Shown here: in pieces, positions 40,825 to 50,241 of the stretch
Numbering within the stretch: the stretch's first letter is position 1
Layout of the letters: every line of letters begins with the position of its first letter
Origin: Natronolimnohabitans sp. A-GB9
GTDB lineage: Archaea; Halobacteriota; Halobacteria; Halobacteriales; Natrialbaceae
Direction of reading: 5' to 3'
NCBI RefSeq assembly: GCF_030848565.1
Contig: NZ_JAVDDV010000007.1
Span: 124,001 to 188,000, forward strand
Length of the DNA stretch: 64,000 bases
Made by a program: the position numbers and the translations under genes
The notes under the pieces: generated by a model
Databases searched by the model: none
What the model saw: only the letters and a program-made list of their open reading frames with translations
What the model was told of the DNA's origin: nothing

Positions 40825-42471
40825 ATGATGAATCCAGAACAGACCTTCGGGAAGGGTGAACTCAACGATTTCTTCGATGCCGACCAGCTCGTCGACCGAA
40901 TCGGCCTCGACGAAGAGGAGATCGCCTGGCGAAAGGACTTTATCGGGTTCGACGAAGACGACGAACGGCGACTCGCCGATCTCGAACCGCTGTTGCGTGA
41001 CAACCAAAACGACATCGCAGAGGACTTCTACGACAACCTGATTCGGTCCCGGCAGACTCGGGAGGTAATCGGACGCTCTCCCAAAGACATCGAGGCGCTG
41101 AAACAGACCCAGCGTGCCTATCTAGTCTCGCTTGCGACCGGCCCCTACGATCAGCAGTTCTTCGAGAACCGGGCCCGGGTCGGCAAGCTCCACGAACTGC
41201 TCGACATGCCCCTGAAACACTACATCGGGCAGTACGGCGTCTACTACGATCTCCTTCTCGAGCGGTTGAACGAACGGATCCAACAGCAGGTCGTCGACGA
41301 GATCGAAGCGTGGGCGGCCGAACAGGACGAAAGCGGCGGTGGGCTCGGCGGACTCGCCGGTGCGCTCGGATTCGGCGGCAGCGACGACGGAGAAGACGGC
41401 CTCGAGGAGTCGTTCGAGGAGACCGTCAGGGAAGCGATCGACGACGGGATGAACGACGTTCTCTCGCTGTTGCGAATCATCAACTTAGACATGCAGATCG
41501 CGACCGAGACGTACGTCGACTCCTACGCCCAGGACCTCGAGGATTCGATCGAACGGCGCCAACGGCTCGCCCGCGAGGTCGACGAAGACGTCCAGGGACC
41601 GATCGAGGAGCTCCACCAGGCCAGCGAGGAGATCGCCACCCGCGCCGAGGCGATCAGCAACCACACCTCGAACCAGGCGACAGACACCAATCGGGCGGCG
41701 ACCCAGCTGGGCGAGTTGAGCGCCGCGATCGAGGAGGTCGCCAGCGTGACCGACAACGTCTCCGAGGAAAGCGAACGGACCGAACAGCTCACCGCCGAAG
41801 GCGTCTCGGCGGCCAACGAGGCCCTCGAGGAACTCGAGCGTATCGAGTCGGCGACCGAAGCCGTCGCACAGTCCGCCGGCGACTTAGAGGACAGAACCGA
41901 CGAGATCGACGAGGTCCTCGACCGACTCGACGACGTGGCCGACCGGACGACCGTGCTGGCGAAAAACGCGAAGATCGAAGCCTCCCGGTCGGACGGCGAG
42001 GACAGCGCACAGACGATGGGTGTCATTGCCGACGAAGTCGAGTCGTTCGCCGAACAGACGCGACGTGACCTCGAGGCGATCGAAGACGCCGTCCAGGGCG
42101 TCCGCGAGGAGGCCGTCGAGACGGTCGAAGCGACGGACGACACCGTCGATCGGCTCGACGACGGCGCCGATCGGATCCGGGCGGCGATGGACTCGCTCGA
42201 GGCGATCCACGACTCGGCCCAGACGACGGCGGCCCAGATGGAAGACGTGGCGGCGGCGACCGACCAGCAGGCGCGCAACGTCGAGACGGCGGCGGCGACC
42301 GTCGAGGACATCTCCGAGACCGCAGAGGAGGTCGCCACTGCCGCCGAGTCGGTCGCGGCGGCGAGCCAGGAGCAGACCGCCAGCCTCCAGGAGGTCGGCG
42401 AGACGGTGTCACGGCTGACCGACGAGGGAGCGGCCGGGGAGCAGACGCCGGTGTACGAGCAACTCGACTGA
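40825..42471 (+). CDS. HemAT-type globin-coupled aerotaxis transducer
   Basis: The 548-residue soluble transducer has an N-terminal sensor globin (about 40-190) with proximal His123 in RVGKLHELLDMPLKHYIGQY, the same position as the heme ligand of HemAT-Hs. A Gly/Ser/Asp-rich linker follows. The long coiled coil is a methyl-accepting signalling domain with its hairpin tip at TTVLAKNAKIEASRSDGEDS, then IADEVESFAEQTRRDLEAIE. There are no transmembrane helices. It senses oxygen and signals to CheA. No che genes are nearby. Two consecutive ATG codons (40825, 40828) can serve as start. Confidence 0.9.
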   Translation: MMNPEQTFGKGELNDFFDADQLVDRIGLDEEEIAWRKDFIGFDEDDERRLADLEPLLRDNQNDIAEDFYDNLIRSRQTREVIGRSPKDIEALKQTQRAYLVSLATGPYDQQFFENRARVGKLHELLDMPLKHYIGQYGVYYDLLLERLNERIQQQVVDEIEAWAAEQDESGGGLGGLAGALGFGGSDDGEDGLEESFEETVREAIDDGMNDVLSLLRIINLDMQIATETYVDSYAQDLEDSIERRQRLAREVDEDVQGPIEELHQASEEIATRAEAISNHTSNQATDTNRAATQLGELSAAIEEVASVTDNVSEESERTEQLTAEGVSAANEALEELERIESATEAVAQSAGDLEDRTDEIDEVLDRLDDVADRTTVLAKNAKIEASRSDGEDSAQTMGVIADEVESFAEQTRRDLEAIEDAVQGVREEAVETVEATDDTVDRLDDGADRIRAAMDSLEAIHDSAQTTAAQMEDVAAATDQQARNVETAAATVEDISETAEEVATAAESVAAASQEQTASLQEVGETVSRLTDEGAAGEQTPVYEQLD

Positions 42472-42580
42472 TCGCATCTCTCGTTCGTACGGAACTTCCA
42501 GAGTCAGAGCCGGCAGAGAAACGGTGGCTGCCGTGGGTTCTATCGGCACAATCAACACCCAGCGTACCGATAACGCGACC

Positions 42581-43702
42581 ATGGACGTCGCCGAACTGAC
42601 CCGCGACCTCGTCTCGATTCCGAGCCACGACGACGAGACGGGCGCGGGCGACTACATCGAGGAGTGGCTGCGACGCGAAACCGACGCCGACGTCGTCCGG
42701 GACGAGGCCGGAAACGTGATCGCTCGCAGCGGCGACGAGGACGGGCCAACGATGGCGCTCGTCGGTCACCACGACGTCGTCGAACCGGCCGACTCTCAGA
42801 TCGACTCGAGCGGCGAGTACGTCGTCGAACGGCGGAATGGACGCCTGTACGGCCGCGGAGCGGCGGACATGAAAGGCGCCGTCGCGGCCGCGATGTGTGC
42901 GTTTCGCGACGTCACGACCGGGGACGACGCGTCGGTCGAGGGCGAACTCGTCTTCGCGAGTTTCGTCGGTGAAGAGGTCGGCGGCGTCGGCGCACGCCAC
43001 GCCATCGAACGAGGGTTTACTCCCGACTACGCCATCGTCGGGGAGGGATCGACGGGCTACTCGAGTCCGGGTGTCACGGACGTCGCCGTCGCCCACAAGG
43101 GTCGGCGCGGAAGCACGATCACCGCCGTCGGCACCGCGGCCCACGCAAGCGAGGTCGGGGCCGGCGAGAACGCGATCTACCGCGCGACCGACGCCGTCGA
43201 CCGCGTTCGCAGACTCGAGGTCCCGACCGTCGAAGTGGCGGGCGACCGCCTCGAGGGCAGCCTCACGGTCACCGAAATCGAGGGTGGGACGGCGATGAAC
43301 GTCGTCCCCGACCGCTGTGAGCTGACCGTCGACGAGCGGACCGTCCCGGGACAGCGGGCCGATCTCGAGCGTGTCGAGTCGATCGAGGGCGTCGAGTGGA
43401 CCGTCGATCAGGATCTGCCGCCGATGCAGTGTCACGACGACGCGTTCGCGGAGGCGGTACTCGAGGCAGCCGACCGCGCACAGTCGGGGACGCCGGAACT
43501 GGTAACGAAACCCCACGCGACCGACGCAGGGTGGCTCTCCGACGCCGGAACCGAGTGTGTGATCTACGGTGCCGCAGAGCCCGGCGAAGCACACACCGAA
43601 GACGAGAGCGTCTCGCTCGAGGTGCTGCGACGCTGTCGTGAGACCTACCGGCTGGCGGCGTCGTCGTGGCTCGCGGCGTCGCCGACGTCCGAGAAATCCT
43701 AA
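42581..43702 (+). CDS. M20-family deacylase/peptidase (ArgE/DapE type)
   Basis: The 373-residue zinc enzyme has the M20 metal sites: His in [12 protein letters not shown], the bridging Asp in [14 protein letters not shown], catalytic Glu-Glu in [10 protein letters not shown], Glu in IVGEGSTG, and the last His in [11 protein letters not shown]. The lid domain starts near [20 protein letters not shown]. Members remove acyl groups from amino acids or cleave dipeptides. The specificity here (ArgE, DapE, or amino-acylase) cannot be fixed. The stop overlaps the stop of the convergent TrmB-type gene by 4 bp. ATG 42581 is preferred to the open extension to 42524. Confidence 0.87.
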   Translation: MDVAELTRDLVSIPSHDDETGAGDYIEEWLRRETDADVVRDEAGNVIARSGDEDGPTMALVGHHDVVEPADSQIDSSGEYVVERRNGRLYGRGAADMKGAVAAAMCAFRDVTTGDDASVEGELVFASFVGEEVGGVGARHAIERGFTPDYAIVGEGSTGYSSPGVTDVAVAHKGRRGSTITAVGTAAHASEVGAGENAIYRATDAVDRVRRLEVPTVEVAGDRLEGSLTVTEIEGGTAMNVVPDRCELTVDERTVPGQRADLERVESIEGVEWTVDQDLPPMQCHDDAFAEAVLEAADRAQSGTPELVTKPHATDAGWLSDAGTECVIYGAAEPGEAHTEDESVSLEVLRRCRETYRLAASSWLAASPTSEKS

Positions 43703-44523
43703 ACGGCGTCGTCTCCCGCCCGAACGGGGCCGGCCGGTCGACGATCCGTCTCTCGGCCGTTGGTCCAGAGTAGATCGAACAGCTGGGCCTGTGTCCGGTA
43801 CAAGGTGTCGCTCGTGGTGGAGATTGCAGCGTAGCCGTCGGCGTCGCTGACGGGGAACGCGACTAACACGTGCGTGCTGTCGTAGAGATAGATCCGCCCC
43901 TCGATGGTCTCGACGCGTCGAATGTCCATGATCTCCGCAGCGCGCTCGTAGACGGCGGGCGAGATCGACTCGTCCTCGGAGACGATCGCCTGAATCGTCG
44001 TTCCGGCGTCGGCTTTCCGAGCCAGTTCCTCGGCGTGGTGGTTGAGGATCCGCTCGAAGCTGATCGGCGTCGTGATCATCCGGATCTCCGAGGTCGTCGA
44101 ACTCGTCAGTTCGGACAGCTTCTCGAGGATGCGGTGACGGTTGGAGTAGGTCCAACAGACGTCCGACTGGCCGGGAGGGCGCGTTTCGGTATCAACTGTC
44201 TCGGCGAGCTGTTCGCCGAGGCGCTGGATCTCCGCCAGCCGCTCGTCGTACTGGCGCTGTTTGTACTGCTTGAACCGATCGATCGCGGTGTCGGGTTCGA
44301 CGGGCCCGAACTTCTTCGGTCGGCCGGACTGGACGTCGACGAACCCTTTCTGTGAGAGCTCGTCGAGCGCGTCGTAAACACGTGGCTGTGGAACGTCAGC
44401 ACCGTCGGAAACTTCCTGTGCGGTCGATACACCCTGCCGAAGGAGACACGCGTACGACTGCGCCTCGTACTCGGACAACCCGATCTCCTTGAGATACATT
44501 ACCACCCGTCGCTCCATACCCAT
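43699..44523 (-). CDS. TrmB-family transcription regulator
   Basis: The 274 residues start with a winged helix, [20 protein letters not shown], then [20 protein letters not shown], with recognition helix [19 protein letters not shown] coiled linker ([20 protein letters not shown]) leads to a PLD-like TrmB effector domain with [20 protein letters not shown] and [20 protein letters not shown]. TrmB proteins sense sugars or other small molecules. It is divergent, across 439 bp, from the copper amine oxidase gene and may regulate it (inference). Confidence 0.85.
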   Translation of the reverse strand: MGMERRVVMYLKEIGLSEYEAQSYACLLRQGVSTAQEVSDGADVPQPRVYDALDELSQKGFVDVQSGRPKKFGPVEPDTAIDRFKQYKQRQYDERLAEIQRLGEQLAETVDTETRPPGQSDVCWTYSNRHRILEKLSELTSSTTSEIRMITTPISFERILNHHAEELARKADAGTTIQAIVSEDESISPAVYERAAEIMDIRRVETIEGRIYLYDSTHVLVAFPVSDADGYAAISTTSDTLYRTQAQLFDLLWTNGRETDRRPAGPVRAGDDAV

Positions 44524-44771
44524 ACGGCATCGACGACCGAGTTAAGAGTTCGTCATGTATTCACACACCGGGCCCAGAAATGCATTCTCAGTATCTTTCG
44601 AATTAAATATATCAACTCGAGAAGTCCGAGAAAGAGAGTTCGAACGGAGTTATCGTGTCGTTCGTGCGGCGACGGTTCATCACCACACAACGATCTTGTG
44701 CGTCCGAGAGCGGGGAACTCGTAGCCGACACCCGTGGCTCGAGTCCCGTCTGGTGGCCGTGACACGGCCTA
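44524..44771. promoter_or_regulatory. Spacer between TrmB-type regulator and amine oxidase
   Basis: There is no gene. An AT-rich TTAAATATATC at 44603-44613 could be a minus-strand TATA about 80 bp before the regulator start. AGAAATGCATTCTC (44576-44589) is an imperfect palindrome between it and the start codon, in a fitting place for an autoregulatory site. Confidence 0.3.
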
Positions 44772-44850
44772 ATACTGCCGGACAGCAGTCAGTAACACGT
44801 CGGTCACGAACTCGCGGCTGTCACCCGCTGGGACGGCCGCAGTAGCGCAG
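44772..44850. repeat. Decayed palindromic element, type P1
   Basis: The left half is clear: ATACTGCCGGACAGCAGTC, then CGTCGGTCACGAACTCGCGG, then a GACGGCCGCAGT segment shared with 52016 and 11911. The right terminal repeat is not recognisable. Confidence 0.65.
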
Positions 44851-44962
44851 GAATGCCAGGTTACTACTGGTGAGTTGTTACCAAACACCAATACAAAACC
44901 CGACAGAAAGACGCGTATCGGTCCGATCCACGACGAGCACCGCGATCGGGCCAGCACAACCT

Positions 44963-46915
44963 ATGAGCAAACAACGAGAATCCGTAACCGTCGATCATCC
45001 GCTCGATCCGCTCACTGCCGACGAAATCGAAACCGCAGCCGCTACCGTCGAGTCGGAAACTGATCTCGAGGACGAGATACAGTTCCACAACATCGTCCTC
45101 AACGAACCGCCGAAGGAGTTGGTCAAGGCGTTCGAACCCGGTGACGCGTTCGAACGGGAGGCGTCGGTCGTCGCCAGGGCCGACGAGGAGACCTACGAGG
45201 GGACCGTCTCACTATCCGACGAGACGCTCCTCGAGTGGGAGCACCTGCCCGACGCCCAGCCCGCGGTGATGCCCGAAGAGATCGAGGCGGCTCGAGAGGT
45301 CGTCAAGAACGACCCCGAGTGGCGGGAGGCGGCGGCGAAACGCGGCGTCGAGAACTTCGATCTCGTCATGGTCGACCCCTGGTCGGCCAGCGGATTCGAA
45401 CCGGAAGAACACGAGGGGAAACGGCTCTGTAGAGCGATCTCGTGGATTCGAACGAGCGAGAGCGACAACGGTCGGGCACGGCCGATCGAGGGGCTGTTCG
45501 CGTTCGTCGACCTAGACGAGATGGAGGTCGTCGACATCGAGGACAACGGCGTCCCGGATCCGGAGAATCCGCTGCCGCCGGAGGACGCCGACTACCGGGC
45601 CGACAGGGTCGAAACCCGCGACGACTTCGAACACCTAGACGTCGTCCAGCCCGACGGCCCAAGCTGGGAAGTCGACGGCCACAACGTCGAGTGGCTCGAC
45701 TGGGAGTTCCGTGTCGGCTGGACCGCCCGCGAGGGGCTCGTCTTCCACGATATCACGTTCGACGACGGCGACGAGTCCCGGTCGGTCCTCCATCGCGCGT
45801 CGGCCTGTGAGATGGCCGTTCCCTACGGCGACCCGGACCCCAACCACTCCTGGAAGAACGCCTTCGACATCGGCGAGTATCACGTCGGCCGGATGGCCAA
45901 CAGGCTCACCGAGGGGTGTGACTGTCTTGGCGTCATGAAGTACTTCGACGTCGAGATGAACACCATCGAGGGCGAGTCCGAGACCCTAGAGAGTGCGATC
46001 TGCATGCACGAGGAGGACGACGGCGTCCTCTGGAAACACACCGAAGAACGGAAACCACACACCGAGGTCCGACGGCGACGTCGGCTCGTCGTCTCCTTTA
46101 TCGCGACGGTGTACAACTACGACTACGGCTTCTACTGGTACTTCTACCCCGACGGGAGTATCGAAGCCGAGGTCCGACTGACCGGCATCGACTCGAACGG
46201 CGTCGTGCCGGCCGAGGAGACCGCCGAGGACACGTACGGCCAGTACGCCATCGTCGCGCCACAGGTGAAAGCCCCCATCCACCAGCACTTCTTCAACTTC
46301 CGGCTGGACTTCGACATCGACGACGGCCCGATGCGGGCCTACGAGGTCCACAACGAGCCGACGGGCAGCGAACGCAACCGAAAGAACGGGTTCCGAGCCA
46401 AGGAGACGTTACTCGAGCGCGAAAACGAGGCCCGCCAGGATATCGATCCCCTCCGCGGTCGATACTGGCGGATCGCCAACAGCGAGACCGAAAACTCCTA
46501 CGGACGCAGCTGTGGCTACAAGCTCGAGCCCCACACGAACGTCTCGGCACCGATGAAGCCGACCTCGAGTTACAAAGAGCGGTCGGGATTCATCCAGAAC
46601 AACTTCTGGGTGACGCCACACGACGACGACGAACGGTTCGCCGCCGGCGATTATCCGAACCTGAACGACGACACGACCGGCCTGCCCGAGTGGACGGAAC
46701 AGGACCGATCGCTCGTCGACGAGGATCTCGTCGTCTGGTACACGCAGGGGGTCAACCACGTCCCTCGAGCCGAGGACTGGCCCGTGTTGCCGGTCGAGAT
46801 CGCGAACTTCGAGTTGAAACCCGAAGGATTCCTCGACGGCAACCCCTCGATCGATCTGCCGCCCGAGCCGTGTCACACGGAGTACGACATTACGAGTCCC
46901 AGCGACGACGACTGA
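44963..46915 (+). CDS. Copper-containing primary-amine oxidase
   Basis: The enzyme oxidises primary amines to aldehydes, ammonia and H2O2 using copper and a topaquinone made from its own Tyr. The 650-residue protein has the catalytic base Asp302 in NAFDIGEYHVG and the TPQ Tyr386 in VYNYDYGF. The copper ligands are His440 and His442 in APIHQHFF and His599 in GVNHVPRAEDWP. N2/N3-like domains precede the catalytic domain. No signal peptide is seen, suggesting a cytoplasmic enzyme. ATG 44963 is chosen at the start of acidic, conserved-type sequence. The TGA stop is fused to a P3-type repeat. An HCxGMCGP membrane protein gene follows. Confidence 0.93.
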   Translation: MSKQRESVTVDHPLDPLTADEIETAAATVESETDLEDEIQFHNIVLNEPPKELVKAFEPGDAFEREASVVARADEETYEGTVSLSDETLLEWEHLPDAQPAVMPEEIEAAREVVKNDPEWREAAAKRGVENFDLVMVDPWSASGFEPEEHEGKRLCRAISWIRTSESDNGRARPIEGLFAFVDLDEMEVVDIEDNGVPDPENPLPPEDADYRADRVETRDDFEHLDVVQPDGPSWEVDGHNVEWLDWEFRVGWTAREGLVFHDITFDDGDESRSVLHRASACEMAVPYGDPDPNHSWKNAFDIGEYHVGRMANRLTEGCDCLGVMKYFDVEMNTIEGESETLESAICMHEEDDGVLWKHTEERKPHTEVRRRRRLVVSFIATVYNYDYGFYWYFYPDGSIEAEVRLTGIDSNGVVPAEETAEDTYGQYAIVAPQVKAPIHQHFFNFRLDFDIDDGPMRAYEVHNEPTGSERNRKNGFRAKETLLERENEARQDIDPLRGRYWRIANSETENSYGRSCGYKLEPHTNVSAPMKPTSSYKERSGFIQNNFWVTPHDDDERFAAGDYPNLNDDTTGLPEWTEQDRSLVDEDLVVWYTQGVNHVPRAEDWPVLPVEIANFELKPEGFLDGNPSIDLPPEPCHTEYDITSPSDDD

Positions 46916-46993
46916 TACGGGTTACTGTAAGTCAATTCCGGAACACCCACGACCCGTCTTTCGGGCTCCGGTAATTCGGTACGGCAGACCGGA
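46914..46993. repeat. Diverged palindromic element, type P3
   Basis: GATACGGGTTACTGTAAGTC starts within the amine oxidase stop and matches the start of the 55750 copy almost exactly. The centre keeps CACGACCCG and a ...CGGTAATTCGGTACGGCAGA right arm. The rest is diverged. No gene is seen from 46994 to 47195. Confidence 0.65.
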
Positions 46994-47183
46994 TGACCAC
47001 ACCGGTCCCGAGAGCGACTGACCGGGACGGCGGCTCGGTCGCTTCTCGGCGTCGCGTCCGACAGGAACCGGCCACCGCCGAGCGGACGACTCTCGAGCGG
47101 TACCGAACCACGATGTTCGTGTTGCAAACGTTCACGTCCGATATGAAACCACGTCAACGCCGGTCAGACCCGAACCGATCACC

Positions 47184-47189
47184 GGAGGG
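47184..47189 (+). promoter_or_regulatory. Shine-Dalgarno site of the HCxGMCGP protein gene
   Basis: GGAGGG lies 6 bases before ATG 47196. A strong ribosome-binding site is uncommon among the first genes of this window, so this gene probably has a leader. Confidence 0.6.
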
Positions 47190-47195
47190 AGTCGA

Positions 47196-48002
47196 ATGAT
47201 CGAGCTCGGCGTCCTGACCCGCGTCGATCTCCTGTTGTTCTTCGCGATCGGTGTCCTCGGTGGCGTCCACTGTATCGGAATGTGTGGGCCGATCGTGACG
47301 ATGTACGACGGAGCACACTCGAGCGGCCAGTCGACAACCGGCGTGTCGACCGAGTCGCTGTACTACCACGGACTGTTCAATCTCGGCCGGACGGCGAGCT
47401 ACACGCTTCTCGGAGCCCTCTTCGGGACGATCGGCGGACTGGTGTATCTGACGATGGAGTCACTGTTGGCCGTTGCGAATCCGATCCGTGGAACGGTTGG
47501 CGTCGCACTCGGGCTCGTCATCATCGCCCACGGTGTCGCCACCTTGATCGGACGGCACACGTTCGATCTCCACCGACTCCCGATTCCGAACGTCGGTCTC
47601 AAACACACACTACAGGGGGCGGCGAATCGGGTGCGACGAATCGCCGACGGGCCGGGAATCGTCGGGCTCGGTCTGGCACACGGGCTGGTCCCGTGTCCGA
47701 TGCTGTATGCCGCGTTCGTCTACGCCTTCGCCGTCGGCTCGCCTGTCCTCGGCGCCGCGTCGCTGGCCGCGCTCGGTCTCGGGACGTTTCCCGCCGTGTT
47801 CCTCTACGGAATCACCCTCAACTCGCTTGGATCGCGCCACGCGAGTCGGCTTCACCGCGTTCTCGGCGTCGCGTTCGTCGTCCTGGGCTACGTCCTCCTC
47901 GCACACGGCCTGATGGCCGTGGGGATCCATCTCCCCCATCCGGACCTCCCACACTACCTCCCGCCGGAGCTCTCCGACGCCGGCCATCACTCCCACGAGT
48001 AA
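47196..48002 (+). CDS. HCxGMCGP membrane protein (DsbD_2 / TauE-SafE-like)
   Basis: The 268 residues have six to seven hydrophobic helices and the hallmark GGVHCIGMCGPIV near residue 25. VPCPMLYAAFVYAFAVG in the second half mirrors it. A His-rich tail contains HLPHPDLPHYLPPELSD and HHSHE. This is the bacterial/archaeal family often labelled sulfite exporter TauE/SafE-like or UreH-like, which sits near copper oxidase genes and may move metal ions or electrons. Following a copper amine oxidase, a copper-supply role is plausible but unproven. It is translated from a good Shine-Dalgarno site. Confidence 0.8.
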   Translation: MIELGVLTRVDLLLFFAIGVLGGVHCIGMCGPIVTMYDGAHSSGQSTTGVSTESLYYHGLFNLGRTASYTLLGALFGTIGGLVYLTMESLLAVANPIRGTVGVALGLVIIAHGVATLIGRHTFDLHRLPIPNVGLKHTLQGAANRVRRIADGPGIVGLGLAHGLVPCPMLYAAFVYAFAVGSPVLGAASLAALGLGTFPAVFLYGITLNSLGSRHASRLHRVLGVAFVVLGYVLLAHGLMAVGIHLPHPDLPHYLPPELSDAGHHSHE

Positions 48003-48063
48003 CGCGACGCCCGGGTGGTTCGGCCGTCAGAAACCAGTTGTCCCGGCCGACGGGACCGCTGTT

Positions 48064-48176
48064 CATACTACCGGACAACAGTCAATACACACCCGGTCGC
48101 GTCTCGACGCCTGTCGCGGAACACGACAGCGTCTCGAGTGCGATCGGTGTGTGCATCGTTTTGTCCGGAAGTATCA
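48064..48176. repeat. Palindromic intergenic element, type P2 (long hairpin)
   Basis: CACACCCGGTCGCGTCTCGA, then CGCCTGTCG, pairs across a CGGAACA loop with CGACAGCGTCTCGAGTGCGA, then TCGGTGTGTG. The ends are CATACTACCGGACAACAGTC and TTTTGTCCGGAAGTATCA. The right end coincides with the stop codon of the minus-strand gene 48174-48530. The sister copy is at 12007-12110. Confidence 0.8.
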
Positions 48177-48530
48177 GGCGCCGGGGACGCCGGCGGCTTC
48201 GAAGCCGGTGACCCCGACGGCGGCCAGGGCGTAGAGTACGATCAGGACCGTCACCCAGGCGACGAGCCCGATCATCGCGGCGGCGGTCCAGTCGCCGGGA
48301 TACCGGAAGTTGATGACCGCGATGTACGCCAGCAAGGCCAGCAACGGTCCAAGCAGCGGAATCCAGCCCACGAAGAAGCCGACGGCGGCCCAGACGATCG
48401 CCCCGATTAGCGCAGTGACGATCGCGTGATCGTAATCGCCGGCACCGACGATGATGCGAGCACCGACGTAGATGCCCAGTGCACCGATCAGTAGGCTCAC
48501 GAAGAACACGACGGCTGATGCAAGGACCAT
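48174..48530 (-). CDS. Small multi-pass membrane protein
   Basis: The 118-residue protein has four hydrophobic helices (SAVVFFVSLLIGALGIYVGA, AIVTALIGAIVWAAVGFFVG, LLALLAYIAVIN, WVTVLIVLYALAAVGVTG). DYDHAIVTA and NFRYPGDW loops lie between them. No known motif is seen. The stop TGA is the first base triplet of the P2 palindromic element read in this orientation, so the 3' end is element-linked. ATG 48530 is chosen over the extension to 48590. Confidence 0.65.
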   Translation of the reverse strand: MVLASAVVFFVSLLIGALGIYVGARIIVGAGDYDHAIVTALIGAIVWAAVGFFVGWIPLLGPLLALLAYIAVINFRYPGDWTAAAMIGLVAWVTVLIVLYALAAVGVTGFEAAGVPGA

Positions 48531-48648
48531 AGGTACCAGTACACACGTCAGCGCGACCGAACACGTCACTGCTTGCAGATTCCACACCACGTTCGTCGGT
48601 CCACCGGAACCCCGACGTTGATACGATCACCGCACGTAGGAACGGTCG

Positions 48649-50175
48649 ATGGCGACCGATCAGGCCCAGGAGGCGGCTGACACCGAGACCTACGAGCAGT
48701 TCGAGGAACGCGTCAAACGGATCGCGAACGTCTCGAACGCGTCGGGCGTGCTCCAGTGGGATCAGGAAGTAGTGATGCCCGACGAGGGAACGCCCGCCCG
48801 CGCACAGCAGCTCTCGACGCTGTCCTCGATTAGCCACGAACTGTTGACCGCCGACGAGACCGGCGAACTGCTCGAGGCACTCGAGTCGAGCGAACTGGAC
48901 GACGAGCAGGCCGCGGTCGTCCGCGAAGTCCGGCGGCGCTACGACCGCGAAACCAGCGTTCCGGGCGAGCTCGTCGCGGAGATTTCCGAGACGACCGCCA
49001 ACGCCCACCCCGTCTGGAAGCGGGCCAAAGAGAACGACGACTTCGAAACGTTCGCGCCCGTCCTCGAGGACCTCGTGGAGCTGAAACGGGAGTACGCCGA
49101 GCACATCGACCCCGACGCCGACCCTTACGACGTGCTGTTTGCCGATTACGAACCCTACATCGATCTGGAGACGGCCGAACGGGTCCTCGAGCGACTGCGT
49201 GACGAGCTCGTGGCGTTGATCGAGGCGATCGACGATGGTGCCGACCTCGAGACCGACGCCTTCGCCGGCGAGTTCGACGACGACGGCCAGGAGGCACTTG
49301 CCCGTGACGTCCTCGACTCGCTGGGCTACGACTGGGATCGTGGTCGACTCGACACCGCACCCCACCCCTTCTCCTCGGGGACGCAGTTCGACGCCCGCGT
49401 GACGACCCGCTTCGAGGAGGACGATCTGCTGGGCTCGATCACCTCGACGATCCACGAGTTCGGCCACGCCAACTACACGCTTGGGCTCCCCGACGACGGC
49501 TACGGCACCCCTCTCGGTGAAGCGCGTGATCTATCGGTCCACGAATCCCAGTCCCGCCTCTGGGAGAACCACGTCGGTCGCTCGCGCCCCTTCTGGGAGC
49601 AGTTCCTGCCGATCGCCCGCGATCGGTTCCCCGCTCTCGAAGACGTCACCCCCGAGGAGGCCTACGAGGCTGCAAACCAGGTCTACGACGACAACCTCAT
49701 TCGGACCGAAGCGGACGAACTCACCTACCACCTCCACATCGTCATCCGCTTCGAGATCGAACGCGACCTGATTCGTGGCGACCTCGAGGTCTCGGACGTG
49801 CCCGAGGTCTGGAACGACAAGTACGAGGAGTACCTTGGCGTCCGTCCCGAAACCGACGCCGAGGGCTGTCTCCAGGACATCCACTGGTCGCACGGCTCCT
49901 TTGGGTACTTCCCGACGTACTCGCTTGGCTCCGTGCTCGCGGCCCAGCTGTACGCGGCCGCCGAGGACGAGCTGGGCGACCTCGAGGACGATATCCGCAA
50001 CGGCGACTTCGACGAGCTCAACGGCTGGCTTCGGGAGAACGTCCACCAGCACGGAAAGCGGTACACGACCCAGGAGCTGATCGAACGCGCGACCGGCGAG
50101 GAGCTGACGGCGGCGTACTTCCTCGAGTACGTCGACGAGAAGTACGGCGAACTGTACGGACTCGAGGAGTACTGA
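48649..50175 (+). CDS. M32 carboxypeptidase (Taq family)
   Basis: The 508-residue cytoplasmic zinc carboxypeptidase has HEFGH at 269-273 in STIHEFGHANYTLG, followed by the family ESQSRLWENHVGRSRPFWE block that holds the third ligand Glu. GVLQWDQEVVMP is at the N-terminus, and FDARVTTRFEEDD plus DIHWSHGSFGYFPTYSLGS complete the M32 signature. It removes C-terminal residues from peptides with broad specificity. The TGA stop is followed directly by TACGGACCGCCGTAC, a solo repeat end. Confidence 0.94.
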   Translation: MATDQAQEAADTETYEQFEERVKRIANVSNASGVLQWDQEVVMPDEGTPARAQQLSTLSSISHELLTADETGELLEALESSELDDEQAAVVREVRRRYDRETSVPGELVAEISETTANAHPVWKRAKENDDFETFAPVLEDLVELKREYAEHIDPDADPYDVLFADYEPYIDLETAERVLERLRDELVALIEAIDDGADLETDAFAGEFDDDGQEALARDVLDSLGYDWDRGRLDTAPHPFSSGTQFDARVTTRFEEDDLLGSITSTIHEFGHANYTLGLPDDGYGTPLGEARDLSVHESQSRLWENHVGRSRPFWEQFLPIARDRFPALEDVTPEEAYEAANQVYDDNLIRTEADELTYHLHIVIRFEIERDLIRGDLEVSDVPEVWNDKYEEYLGVRPETDAEGCLQDIHWSHGSFGYFPTYSLGSVLAAQLYAAAEDELGDLEDDIRNGDFDELNGWLRENVHQHGKRYTTQELIERATGEELTAAYFLEYVDEKYGELYGLEEY

Positions 50176-50241
50176 TACGGACCGCCGTACGCGCACTCGA
50201 AAACCACGTTCTTTAGGCAGCTGTCGTCGTCAGAGCCGACT

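Noticed and set aside
46993-47199. Frame of 68 codons ending in an ATGA overlap with the HCxGMCGP gene
   Set aside because: It begins inside a P3 repeat and is Arg/Thr/Ser-rich like a shadow frame. The overlap is best explained by chance, and the Shine-Dalgarno site serves the downstream gene.
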